A stretch of 64,000 nt of DNA from an uncultured Streptomyces sp. (lineage in GTDB: Bacteria; Actinomycetota; Actinomycetes; Streptomycetales; Streptomycetaceae): contig NZ_CANLBS010000010.1 of assembly GCF_947488945.1 (NCBI RefSeq), positions 124,001 to 188,000 of the forward strand, in the 5' to 3' direction. A model generated the notes under the pieces. That model worked only from the letters and a program-made list of their open reading frames with translations. It searched no databases and was not told the DNA's origin. The translations under genes were made by a program, and so were the position numbers. Of this stretch, positions 26,794-34,721 are shown one piece after another. The first letter of the stretch is position 1, and the number at the start of each line of letters is the position of its first letter.

Positions 26794-27164
26794 GAGGGGT
26801 CCGGCCCTCCGCCCGCGGCGAGTGCGGTCTTCTCGCGTCCGACTCCGCCGTGCGAGCCGAGTTCGACACAGAGCACTCCGCCGACGACCAGGGCGATGCC
26901 GAGGCCGGTCGTCGCGGTCAGCGGGTCGCCGAACAGCACGGTGGCGAGCACGGCGGTGAGGGCGACACCGGACGCGCCCCAGATGCCGTAGGCGACGCCG
27001 ACGCCCATGCCGAGGCGGAGCAGCAGCGCGAGCGCGGTGAACGCGCCGATGTAGCCGGTCACCACCAGGACGTACCAGGCCGGTGCGTCGAGGGCGGCGC
27101 GCAGCGCGAGGGTGGCGCAGACCTCCAGGAGGATCGCCGCCATCAGCAGGAGCCATTTCCTCAC
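26790..27164 (-). CDS. Small multidrug resistance (SMR) efflux subunit, first of a pair
   Basis: The 124-residue protein has the SMR four-helix layout with Glu in LLMAAILLEVCATLALRA, and GVAYGIWGASGVAL and LFGDPLTA signatures. A 15-residue charged C-terminal extension (HGGVGREKTALAAGGGPDPS) is absent from its partner and may set the orientation in the membrane. It overlaps the preceding tetR gene and the following smr gene by 4 bases each, so all three are translationally coupled. Confidence 0.93.
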   Translation of the reverse strand: MRKWLLLMAAILLEVCATLALRAALDAPAWYVLVVTGYIGAFTALALLLRLGMGVGVAYGIWGASGVALTAVLATVLFGDPLTATTGLGIALVVGGVLCVELGSHGGVGREKTALAAGGGPDPS

Positions 27165-27709
27165 GGTGCCGCCCCTTCCCGTACCAGGTCGCGGGCGACC
27201 GCGAGGAGCCGCTCGTGGTCACGGGCGGGGGGCGGGAACACCTGCGTGGCGACCGCCATCCAGTAGCCGTCGGCCAGCAGGCGGGCTGCGGTGAGCCGGG
27301 CGCGCTCCTGGGCGGGCAGATCGTCGGGGAGCGTCAGCCAGGGCTCGAAGCGGCGCACCCAGGTCTCGGTGAGGTCGTCTCGGTAGAGGGCCTCGGTGAA
27401 GATCGCGAAGTCGGCGCTGTCGTACCGGCCGGCGAGCGCGGCCTCGACGTAGGCGCTGATCCTGCGGTGCGCGGGGGCGGTTTCCAGGGGTTCCCCGAGG
27501 TACTCGCCCATGAGCGCCTCCCACTGGTCGGCCACGTGGCCGACGACGGCCTTCATGAGCGCTTCCTTGGTCGGGAAGTGGTACATGAGGCCGGGCTTGG
27601 TGAGCCCGACCTGCTTGGCGGCCGCGTCCAGGGTGATCGAACCGCCGCCGTCGGCGCGCAGGAGATCGAGCGCCCCGTCCAGAATGCGTCGCTTCGCGTT
27701 GGTTACCAT
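27161..27709 (-). CDS. TetR-family repressor of the SMR operon
   Basis: The 182-residue protein has the TetR helix-turn-helix SITLDAAAKQVGLTKPGLMYHFPTKEALMKAVV (residues about 24-56, written here as the family consensus region) and a ligand domain typical of drug-responsive members. It is the first gene of a three-gene overlapping operon with two SMR subunits. A near-perfect palindrome lies 8 bases upstream of its ATG and no ribosome-binding site is present. This suggests a leaderless transcript repressed by its own product until drug binds. Confidence 0.93.
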   Translation of the reverse strand: MVTNAKRRILDGALDLLRADGGGSITLDAAAKQVGLTKPGLMYHFPTKEALMKAVVGHVADQWEALMGEYLGEPLETAPAHRRISAYVEAALAGRYDSADFAIFTEALYRDDLTETWVRRFEPWLTLPDDLPAQERARLTAARLLADGYWMAVATQVFPPPARDHERLLAVARDLVREGAAP

Positions 27710-27716
27710 GTTTTTA

Positions 27717-27738
27717 CTTTACCATCCGGACGGTAAAG
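27717..27738 (-). promoter_or_regulatory. Palindromic operator of the tetR-smr-smr operon
   Basis: CTTTACC and GGTAAAG arms enclose TCCGGA-centred sequence, giving a 22-base dyad with one mismatched pair. It is AT-rich at the ends, unlike the surroundings, and sits immediately before the tetR start, the usual place for an autorepressor site. Confidence 0.75.
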
Positions 27739-27819
27739 CAAGGCAGGCAGTTCCGCCCTGGTGGCGAGCTCGTCGAGGTACGGGACGTTCGGCACGTTCC
27801 GCGGGGTGCCCACACGGCG

Positions 27820-27850
27820 CAGGCGCCCGCCCAACGTGGGCGGGCGCCTG
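27820..27850 (-). terminator. Perfect 14-bp-stem hairpin
   Basis: Bases 27820-27833 pair exactly with 27837-27850 around the loop ACG. It follows the SUMF1-type gene and lies before the tetR operon promoter. Confidence 0.8.
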
Positions 27851-27868
27851 TGTCGTCCCGGGCCGGTT

Positions 27869-27956
27869 CAGCAGGTGACGGAAGGCGGTGCAGCAGGTGG
27901 CGGAACGCGGTGCAGCCGCTGCCGGAACGAGACTCAGCCGGTGACGGAACGCGCGA
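27869..27956. repeat. Four 22-bp tandem repeats spanning the SUMF1 gene stop
   Basis: Units start at 27869, 27891, 27913 and 27935, each of the form CAGCnGGTGnCGGAAnGCGG. The unit at 27935 overlaps the last codons of the SUMF1-type gene (RSVTG). The three others lie beyond its stop and look like copies of that 3' end. Confidence 0.75.
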
Positions 27957-28605
27957 GACGGAACCCGACGTCGTCCACCCGGTAGGACGGGTGGCTGCGG
28001 CGGCGCGCCGACGCGCGGCAGCTCCAGTGCTCGTCGAACCAGCCGCCGCCCCGCAGGACCCGGTACGCGCCGTAGACCTCGGCGTCGTACACGTCCCAGC
28101 ACCAGTCCCAGACATTGCCGAGCATGTCGTGGAAGCCCCAGGCGTTGGGCGCGAGCCCGCCCACCTCGTGGGGGCGCTCCCCCGAGTTCCCCCGGTACCA
28201 GGCGATCTCGTCGAGCGGGCCGTAGTGCGGTCCGGTGGTCCCGGCCCGGCAGGCGTGCTCCCACTCGGCCTCGGTGGGCAACCGGTAGCCGTCGGCGCCG
28301 GTGTCCCGGCGGACGTCGTCCTCGTCGCCGATCGTGTACACCGGCCTCAGTCCCTCGCGGACGGACAGGGCGTTGCAGAACGCGACCGCGTCCTGCCAGG
28401 AGACGCCCTCGACGGGCAGCTCGTCGCCGTGCGCGGCGCTCGGCCGCCCGCCGGTGACCTGTGCGTACAGGCCCTGGGTGACGGGGTACACGCCGAGCAG
28501 ACAGGACCCGACCTCGACGGTCCACCTGCGGTTCGTCCGCCGGTCGGACAGCGTCACACTGCCCGGCGGGACGGCCAGCGTCTCGGTTCCCGTACGTGTC
28601 TGCAC
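27934..28605 (-). CDS. SUMF1 / formylglycine-generating-enzyme-like domain protein
   Basis: The 223-residue protein shows the family landmarks PVEGVSWQDAVAFCNALS, YRLPTEAEWEHACRAG, GLAPNAWGFHDMLGNVWDWCWD and the final RGGGWFDEHWSCRAS...GFRLAR. In true sulfatase-activating FGE two cysteines act in a CxxxxC-type site near the C-terminus. Here only one Cys lies in the CRASARRRSHPSY segment, so sulfatase activation is unlikely, and no sulfatase gene is nearby. Many such proteins have other or unknown roles. The GTG at 28605 is the first start. Its 3' end has been duplicated as short repeats. Confidence 0.88.
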   Translation of the reverse strand: MQTRTGTETLAVPPGSVTLSDRRTNRRWTVEVGSCLLGVYPVTQGLYAQVTGGRPSAAHGDELPVEGVSWQDAVAFCNALSVREGLRPVYTIGDEDDVRRDTGADGYRLPTEAEWEHACRAGTTGPHYGPLDEIAWYRGNSGERPHEVGGLAPNAWGFHDMLGNVWDWCWDVYDAEVYGAYRVLRGGGWFDEHWSCRASARRRSHPSYRVDDVGFRLARSVTG

Positions 28606-28635
28606 GACGCGGACACTACCGGCCGGCCGGCCGGG

Positions 28636-29526
28636 CTACAGGACGTCCCCGAACGCCGCGGCCAGTTCGCGCCACTCGGGCAACGGGTGTCCGCCGCCGC
28701 CCTGTTCGGCGGTGAGCACCTGGAGCGCCACGTGGTCGGCGCCGGCGTCGAGGTACGCGCGGGTACGGGCGACGATCTTGTCGGTGTCGCCGAGCGCGAA
28801 CAGGGCGTCGAGCAGGCGGTCGCTGCCGCCGCCCGCGAAGTCGGACTCGGCGAAGCCCAGGCGCAGCAGGTTGTCGGTGTAGTTGGGCAGCCGCAGGTAC
28901 ATCGTGAGCATGTTCCGCGCGGTGGTGCGGGCCCGGTCGAGGTCGGTGTCGAGCACCACGGTGAGTTCCGGGGCGAGCAGCGGGCCGGTCCCGAGGGCTG
29001 CGCGGGCCTCCGCGGTGTGCTCCACGGTCACGAGGTAGGGGTGTGCGCCCTCGGCCCGGTCGGCGGCGAGCTTCAGCATCTTGGGGCCGAGCGCGGCGAG
29101 GACCCGCCGGTCGGCGGGGACCGGCGGCACGGCGGAGTCGAGCGCGTCGAGGTAGCCCACCATGGCGCTGTACGGCTTGGCGTACTGCGGCACCATGGGG
29201 CCGTGGCTGACGCCCAGGCCGAGCACGAGGCGTTCGCGCGCCGCCGTGTCGAGGACGGCGAACCGTGCCGCGACCTCTTCGGCGGTGTGGTCCCAGATGG
29301 AGAGGATGCCGGTGGCCACGGTGACGCGGCGGGTGGCGGAAACGATGTCCGCCGCGTCGTCCGGCGAGGCGTTGCCGCCGATCCAGAGCGTGCCGTAACC
29401 GAGCTCCTCCAGTTCGGCGACCGCGTCGGCGATGGCGGCCTTCCCCGCGTCGTCGGCCCGCGCGCCGCTCAGCGCGGCGCTCCAGATGCCGATCCGTCCG
29501 AAGGTCCCGTGCTTCTCAGTAGTCAT
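28636..29526 (-). CDS. LLM-class F420-dependent oxidoreductase
   Basis: The 296-residue protein has a luciferase-like TIM-barrel pattern: GRIGIWSAALSG, ELGYGTLWIGGNASPDD, and VTVATGILSIWDHTAEEVA. A second block, ERLVLGLGVSHGPMV, is typical of the F420-using TIGR03620-like group, as I recall it. The substrate is unknown. It lies 30 bases upstream of the SUMF1-type gene on the same strand and may share its transcript. Confidence 0.88.
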   Translation of the reverse strand: MTTEKHGTFGRIGIWSAALSGARADDAGKAAIADAVAELEELGYGTLWIGGNASPDDAADIVSATRRVTVATGILSIWDHTAEEVAARFAVLDTAARERLVLGLGVSHGPMVPQYAKPYSAMVGYLDALDSAVPPVPADRRVLAALGPKMLKLAADRAEGAHPYLVTVEHTAEARAALGTGPLLAPELTVVLDTDLDRARTTARNMLTMYLRLPNYTDNLLRLGFAESDFAGGGSDRLLDALFALGDTDKIVARTRAYLDAGADHVALQVLTAEQGGGGHPLPEWRELAAAFGDVL

Positions 29527-29619
29527 GTGGTGATCAACGGATGAGGATGGCCACTATTCCCCCGCCGACCCGGAAGTTCACCGCCAGGAGGTACACGGAT
29601 CGTTCGGGTTGACGGGAGG

Positions 29620-30384
29620 TCAGAGGGTGCTGCCGCCGGTGGCGTCGAGGTACTGGCCGGTGATCCAGCGGGAGGCGTCGGAAGCGAGGAAGGCGACGAT
29701 GTCGGCGATGTCGTCGGGCCGGCCGATCCGGTCGAACACGGAGAGCGCGGCGATCGCGGCCCGTGCCTCCGGGGTGGCGCGGCGCGAGGCGTTCATCTCC
29801 GTCTCGACGAAGCCGGGCGCGACCGCGTTGACCGTGATGCCACGGGGGCCGAGTTCCTCCGCCAGCGTGAGGGTCAGGGTGTCGACGGCCGCCTTGCTCA
29901 TCGAGTAGACGAGGGTGCCCGGGAGCGCCCGGCGGCTGGCGGCGGACGAGATGTTGACGATGCGTCCGCCGTCCCGCATCCGTTTCAGCCCTTCCTGGAC
30001 GACGAAGAGGGGGGCCTTGGTGTTGACCGCGATCAGCCGGTCGAAGTCCTCGGGGCGCACGTCGGCGACGCGGGCGGAGATGCTGAGGGCGGCGTTGTTC
30101 ACGAGGATGTCGAGGCCCGGTGCGCCGCCCTCGGCGCGCAGGCCCGCGTCGTACGCCTCGTAGAGGGTGTCGACGTCGCCGGGGACGCCGAGTTCAGCGC
30201 GTACGGGGAAGCAGCGGCCTCCGGCGGCGCGGACGGCGGCGACCGTCGCGGCGGCCGACGCGTCGTCGCGGGCGTAGTGCACGGCGACGAGCGCGCCGTC
30301 CGCCGCGAGCCGGGTCGCGATGCCCCGGCCGATCCCGCGTCCGGCGCCGGTGACCAGCGCGTTCTTCCCTTCGAGCGCCCCCAT
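29620..30384 (-). CDS. SDR-family oxidoreductase
   Basis: The 254-residue protein has the classical short-chain dehydrogenase motifs: TGAGRGIG for cofactor binding (about 12-19), NNAA (about 98), a catalytic Ser in NISSAASR, and Tyr-x-x-x-Lys in VYSMSK. The GGAAGGGG ribosome-binding site supports ATG 30384. It is divergent from a butyrolactone-receptor-type TetR gene. In butyrolactone systems an SDR ketoreductase is a common neighbour of the receptor, but no AfsA-type synthase gene is present here. Confidence 0.9.
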   Translation of the reverse strand: MGALEGKNALVTGAGRGIGRGIATRLAADGALVAVHYARDDASAAATVAAVRAAGGRCFPVRAELGVPGDVDTLYEAYDAGLRAEGGAPGLDILVNNAALSISARVADVRPEDFDRLIAVNTKAPLFVVQEGLKRMRDGGRIVNISSAASRRALPGTLVYSMSKAAVDTLTLTLAEELGPRGITVNAVAPGFVETEMNASRRATPEARAAIAALSVFDRIGRPDDIADIVAFLASDASRWITGQYLDATGGSTL

Positions 30385-30534
30385 GGCGCCACCCCTTCCC
30401 ATCCGCCCGGCGGGCGGCCGGGGCCGCCGGCCGGGTCGTTGCCCCCCGCCGCACCGAACGCTACCCGGAGACACCGCAGGCACCGGCGAGGGGGCGTGCG
30501 CCGAGTCCGGGACGGCGGTGGCCCACGGGTGTGC

Positions 30535-30549
30535 GCGGTAACATACCGC
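30535..30549. promoter_or_regulatory. Palindrome between the SDR and receptor-type TetR genes
   Basis: GCGGTA-ACA-TACCGC is a perfect 6-bp dyad with a 3-base centre. The ACATACCG half resembles one arm of butyrolactone-receptor operators. It lies in the divergent promoter region. Confidence 0.4.
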
Positions 30550-30647
30550 CGCGCCCGTTTCCGGTGCCCCGCCGCGTCCGTTCTCCCTCGGCGGAGGAAC
30601 CGCCCGCGTCGCGGGGCGCCGCACGCGCGGCAGCGAAGGAGCGTGGC

Positions 30648-31379
30648 ATGGCGCAGCAGGAGCGGGCCGCACGGACGTACCGCGCGCTGCTGGAAGCGGC
30701 GGCCGAGGTGTTCGCCCGGCGCGGGTACGCGGCCGCCACGATCAGCGAGATCATGTCGGTGGCCGGGGTCACCAAGGGGGCCCTGTACTTCCACTTCTCC
30801 GGCAAGGAGGCGCTGGCGCACGCGGTGCTGCGGCAGGCGGTGGCGCTGAAGCCGGAGCACCGGTTGACGATGCAGGCCATGGTCGACCTCGGGCTGGTGC
30901 TCGCGTACCGCCTGCCGCGCGAGCCGCTGCTGCGCGGGGCGGCGCGGCTGGCCGCCGACCAGAGCGCGCGGCCGTTCTTCGGTGGGCCGTGGCCGCAGTG
31001 GCGGGACACCATCGCGGCGCTGCTGTCGGAGGGGCGGCGCCGGGGCGAGGTGTTCGAGCACGTCGACCCGGTGGAGACCGCGCACGTGCTGGTCGGCGCG
31101 TTCACGGGGCTGCAACTCGTCTCGACGGCGGGCGGGGACCCGGGCGGTCTGCTGGTGCTCACCTCGGATCTGTACCGGTTGGTGCTGCCGGGCATCGCGG
31201 TACCGGGGGTGCTCGGGGTGGTGCGGACCGAACCCGAGCGCGCGCGAAGGGTGTTCGAGACTCTGGGCCGGCCCACCTGGGCGGTCGCGCACGCCGGGAA
31301 CGCGAAGACCGGGAACGCGGCGGTGGGGAACGTGGAGGCCGGGCTCGCGGCGGCGGACGCCCCGGCACTGTCCGGGTAA
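30648..31379 (+). CDS. TetR-family regulator of the gamma-butyrolactone receptor type (ScbR/ArpA-like)
   Basis: The 243-residue protein begins MAQQERAARTYRALLEAAAE and has the receptor-type helix-turn-helix with GYAAATISEIMSVAGVTKGALYFHF. The ligand domain keeps tryptophans in GGPWPQWRDTI. Such proteins repress secondary-metabolism genes until a butyrolactone signal binds; without a synthase nearby it could also be a pseudo-receptor. The C-terminus ends in a Gly/Asn/Ala-rich tail (NAKTGNAAVGNVEAG) not typical of the family. ATG 30648 follows GAAGGA. Confidence 0.88.
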   Translation: MAQQERAARTYRALLEAAAEVFARRGYAAATISEIMSVAGVTKGALYFHFSGKEALAHAVLRQAVALKPEHRLTMQAMVDLGLVLAYRLPREPLLRGAARLAADQSARPFFGGPWPQWRDTIAALLSEGRRRGEVFEHVDPVETAHVLVGAFTGLQLVSTAGGDPGGLLVLTSDLYRLVLPGIAVPGVLGVVRTEPERARRVFETLGRPTWAVAHAGNAKTGNAAVGNVEAGLAAADAPALSG

Positions 31380-31470
31380 GGTCCTTGCGCCGGGAGCAGG
31401 CCGAACCCGGGATCCGGGCGGGCCGTCCCCGGGGGCGGCCGCCACCGTCGCGTCGAAACGGTGATCGACC

Positions 31471-32379
31471 ATGCGCGCTGTCCATGTCTCCCGCCACGGA
31501 GGCCCCGAAGTTCTGACGTACACCGAGGTCCCCGATCCGGAGCCCGTCGAGGGGCGGTTGCTGCTGGACGTCGAGGCTGCCGGCGTCAACTTCGTGGACA
31601 CGCTGGTGACGGACGGCTCGTACCCGGCGCCGGGGCCGTTCCCGTTCGTGCCCGGCAGCGAGGTGGTGGGGCGGACCGCCGACGGACGACGGGTGCTGGC
31701 GCGGGTGCGGGCGGGATACGCGGAACGGGTGCTCGCCGATCCGGCCGCGGCGGTGGAGATCCCGGAGGAACTGGGCGCGGCGCAGGCCCTGTCGCTGCTG
31801 ATGCAAGGGCTGACGGCGTGGCACCTGCTGACGTCGGCGGCCCGGCTGCAGCCCGGTGAGACCGTGGTGGTGCACGCGGCGGCCGGGGGCGTCGGCCATC
31901 TGGCGGTGCAGCTCGCCCGTGAGTTCGGCGCGGGGCGGGTGCTGGCGGTGGCGTCGACGGCCGAGCGGCGGAAGGCGGCGCTGGACCTCGGAGCGGACGA
32001 GGCGGTGGAGTACCCGTTGGCGGCGCCCGCCGACGTCGTACTGGACGCGTCGGGGGGCGCGCTGTTCGATCTGGCCCTGGGATCGCTGGCCGAGCACGGC
32101 CGGCTGGTCACCTACGGCAACGCCTCGCGGACGCCGCCCGCCGCACTGGACCCCACGCGGCTGCTGATGCTCAACGCATCGGTGACCGGTTTCCAGCTCG
32201 GGCGCTCGCTGAGCCGTCCCGGCGCGTTCTCGACGGCCTTGGCCGGACTGCTGGAACTGACGCTCCAAGGGCGGCTGGTGCCGAAGGCCGGCGGCTCCTA
32301 CCCGCTGGCGGAGGCGGCGCGGGCCCATGAGGATCTGCTGGCCCGGCGCACCATGGGAAAGCTGGTGCTGGTCCCCTGA
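31471..32379 (+). CDS. Zinc-free quinone oxidoreductase (MDR superfamily)
   Basis: The 302-residue protein resembles NADPH:quinone reductases: GVNFVDTLVTDGSYP near the N-terminus, and the Rossmann motif VVVHAAAGGVGHLAVQLA around residue 130. No zinc-binding cysteines are present. It should reduce quinones or enones with NADPH. It lies 91 bases downstream of the receptor-type TetR gene on the same strand and may be cotranscribed. ATG 31471 is used. Confidence 0.92.
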   Translation: MRAVHVSRHGGPEVLTYTEVPDPEPVEGRLLLDVEAAGVNFVDTLVTDGSYPAPGPFPFVPGSEVVGRTADGRRVLARVRAGYAERVLADPAAAVEIPEELGAAQALSLLMQGLTAWHLLTSAARLQPGETVVVHAAAGGVGHLAVQLAREFGAGRVLAVASTAERRKAALDLGADEAVEYPLAAPADVVLDASGGALFDLALGSLAEHGRLVTYGNASRTPPAALDPTRLLMLNASVTGFQLGRSLSRPGAFSTALAGLLELTLQGRLVPKAGGSYPLAEAARAHEDLLARRTMGKLVLVP

Positions 32380-32540
32380 GGTGAACGGGCCGCCGGGACG
32401 GCGCTTCTCGGCCGTTCGAACGGCCTTCACCGGCGGCGCCATCCGCTTTCAAGCCAATTCCCGACCGCTCCTGGATTGTTCCCGGCCGTTCTCGACCGCT
32501 TCCCCGCGCGGGTGGGGGCGGCGGTCCGGGGCCAGGCAGG

Positions 32541-34586
32541 ATGTCCTCCGTGATGGGCAACCCTCCCGCCGTCACGACCAGTTTCGTCGGCAGGGAAGCC
32601 GAGCTGGAGCGGACCGAGCGGGCACTGGACGAACACCGGCTGGTCACTCTGACGGGGACCGGCGGCATCGGCAAGAGCCGCCTGGCACTCCAGTGCGCCG
32701 AGCGGCTGGATCCGGACCGGGCCGGCGGCGTCTGCTGGGCCGACCTCTCGCACCTGTACGACGACGCGTCGCTCGCCACCACGGTCTGCGACGCCGTGGG
32801 GCTGCTGGACCACAGCAGGCGCCGGCCGGCTCAGGCGCTGGCCCGGTGGCTGGCCGACCGGGAGCTGCTGCTGGTCCTGGACTGCTGCGAGCGGGTCGTC
32901 GGCGCCTGCCGCCGGCTGGTGGGCGAACTCCTCGCCGCGGCACCGGGGCTGACCATTCTGGCGACCAGCCGTGAACCGCTCGACGTGGCCGGCGAGTACG
33001 TCGTGGAGGTGCCCCCGCTGGGAGCGGCCGGGGAGGAGGGTGAGGCGCTCCGGCTGTTCCACGACCGGGCCGCCGTCGCGGCTCCGGACCTCCGGTTCGA
33101 CACCCCGGCCGCGGTCGCCGCGGCCGCCGAGATCTGCCGCCGGCTGGAGGGCATTCCGCTGGCGCTGGAGCTCGCCTGCGCCAGGCTGCGCGACACCGGG
33201 CCGCAGGAGCTGGCGGCCACGCTGGTCTCGCGCCTGGACAGCCTCACCGACGACAGCATCTGGCCGCGCCGGCACCGGGCGCTGCGCACCACGATCGGCT
33301 GGAGCCACGAGCTGTGCGCTCCGCTGGAGCGGCTGCTCTGGGCACGGCTGTCGACGTTCCGGGGGGTGATCCGGCTGAGCGACGCGCAGATCGTGTGCGC
33401 GGGCGGCCCGCTCGCCGTCGGCAGGGTGGCGGACGGCCTGGACCGGCTCACCTCCCAGTCGGTGCTGCGGCGCGAGGGTGCCGGTTACCGGATGCTGGAC
33501 ACGCTGCGCGAGTACGGGGCGATGTGGCTGCGGGAGCTGGGCGAGGAGGAGATGCTGGCCGACCGCCACGCGGCGCACTTCGCCTCGGTGGCGGCCCGGG
33601 CGCACACCGGCTGGCTGGGCCCCGGTCAACTGGCCTGGTACCGGCGGGTGGACGAGGCGCACCACGACCTGTGCACCGCGCTGGACCATCTGCTGGCGAC
33701 CGATCCGGAGCGGGCGCTGTCGATGGCCGGGCAGGCCAGTCTGTTCTGGAGCTGCTGCGGCCACCTGCACCAGGCCCGCGCGTTCCTGGGCCGGGCACTG
33801 GCGTGCGGTCCGAAGAGCGGACCGGACCGGACGCGTGCGCTGTGGGCGCTCGGCATCGTCCTCACGCTCCAGGGCGACCACGAGGCGGCGCGGCGGGCGG
33901 GTGAGGAGTGCGAGCGTTCCGCGCGCGCGGACAACGATGCTGAATCGATCCTGTCCGCCGCCCACACGGTCGGGATGAACCTCCTGATGATGGGGCGGCC
34001 CGAAATGGCGCTGGTGGTGAGCGACGGGACGCTCGAAGAGCTCCCGGTGGACCCGGCGGCGGCCCCCTCGGTCCTGCGCTGCCGGGTGATAAGGCTGTTC
34101 GCCCTGACCGCGCTCGGCCGGCTCGACGAGGCCTTCGAGGACGCCCTCGGCCTCCAGGAGTTGAGCGTGCGGTACGGGGACCGCTGGGCGCGCGGGTACG
34201 CCGATCATCAGCTCGCGCTGATACACCTGCTGAGGGGACGTCCGGCCGACGCCGAGCGGCACGCCCGCGCCATGCTGCGGAGCAAGCACGAGCTCAAGGA
34301 CAGTCTGGGCATAGCGCTCGGTCTCGATCTGCTGGCCGGAGCGATCGCGTCGCTGGGCGACGGGTTGGCCGCCGCGCGCACGTCGGGCACGGGGCACTCG
34401 TTCTGGCGGATGGTCGGCCATCCGCAGCGCGGCACGCCGGAGCTGGGGGCCATCCGCGACCGGTGGGAGGGGATGGCGCGGGAGGCGGCGGGCAGCGCCG
34501 CGTACGAGACGGCGTACGCCCGCGCGCTGCACGGGGACGCGGCACACGGCCTGTCGCTCGTGCTGCACCCGGACCGGTCCGGCTGA
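32541..34586 (+). CDS. AfsR/LuxR-like NTPase with TPR-type repeats, lacking a DNA-binding domain
   Basis: The 681-residue protein starts with an NB-ARC-like ATPase: SFVGREAELERTERAL, P-loop LTGTGGIGKSRLAL (about 38), ELLLVLDCCERVV (Walker B, about 115), and LTILATSREPL (sensor, about 140). Helical repeats follow from about 360 to the end. Relatives often carry an HTH, either N-terminal (AfsR) or a C-terminal LuxR domain. Here neither is present; the last residues YETAYARALHGDAAHGLSLVL are where the LuxR domain would normally begin. It may therefore regulate through a partner protein. It was not possible to say which genes it affects. Confidence 0.85.
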   Translation: MSSVMGNPPAVTTSFVGREAELERTERALDEHRLVTLTGTGGIGKSRLALQCAERLDPDRAGGVCWADLSHLYDDASLATTVCDAVGLLDHSRRRPAQALARWLADRELLLVLDCCERVVGACRRLVGELLAAAPGLTILATSREPLDVAGEYVVEVPPLGAAGEEGEALRLFHDRAAVAAPDLRFDTPAAVAAAAEICRRLEGIPLALELACARLRDTGPQELAATLVSRLDSLTDDSIWPRRHRALRTTIGWSHELCAPLERLLWARLSTFRGVIRLSDAQIVCAGGPLAVGRVADGLDRLTSQSVLRREGAGYRMLDTLREYGAMWLRELGEEEMLADRHAAHFASVAARAHTGWLGPGQLAWYRRVDEAHHDLCTALDHLLATDPERALSMAGQASLFWSCCGHLHQARAFLGRALACGPKSGPDRTRALWALGIVLTLQGDHEAARRAGEECERSARADNDAESILSAAHTVGMNLLMMGRPEMALVVSDGTLEELPVDPAAAPSVLRCRVIRLFALTALGRLDEAFEDALGLQELSVRYGDRWARGYADHQLALIHLLRGRPADAERHARAMLRSKHELKDSLGIALGLDLLAGAIASLGDGLAAARTSGTGHSFWRMVGHPQRGTPELGAIRDRWEGMAREAAGSAAYETAYARALHGDAAHGLSLVLHPDRSG

Positions 34587-34637
34587 CCCGGCCCCGGCCG
34601 GGCGCACGACGGGCGCACGGGGTGCCCCCGCACGGAC

Positions 34638-34690
34638 GCGGCCCCGCCCGGCGGCCGCCCCGGTCGGGGGCGGGCGCCGGACGGGGCCGC
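34638..34690. terminator. Long bidirectional hairpin
   Basis: Arms of about 24 bases beginning GCGGCCCCG pair with two mismatches around a short loop. It lies between the convergent NTPase and PepSY genes. Confidence 0.8.
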
Positions 34691-34721
34691 GCAACCGTGG
34701 CGCCGGCCGGGCGCCGCGGGC

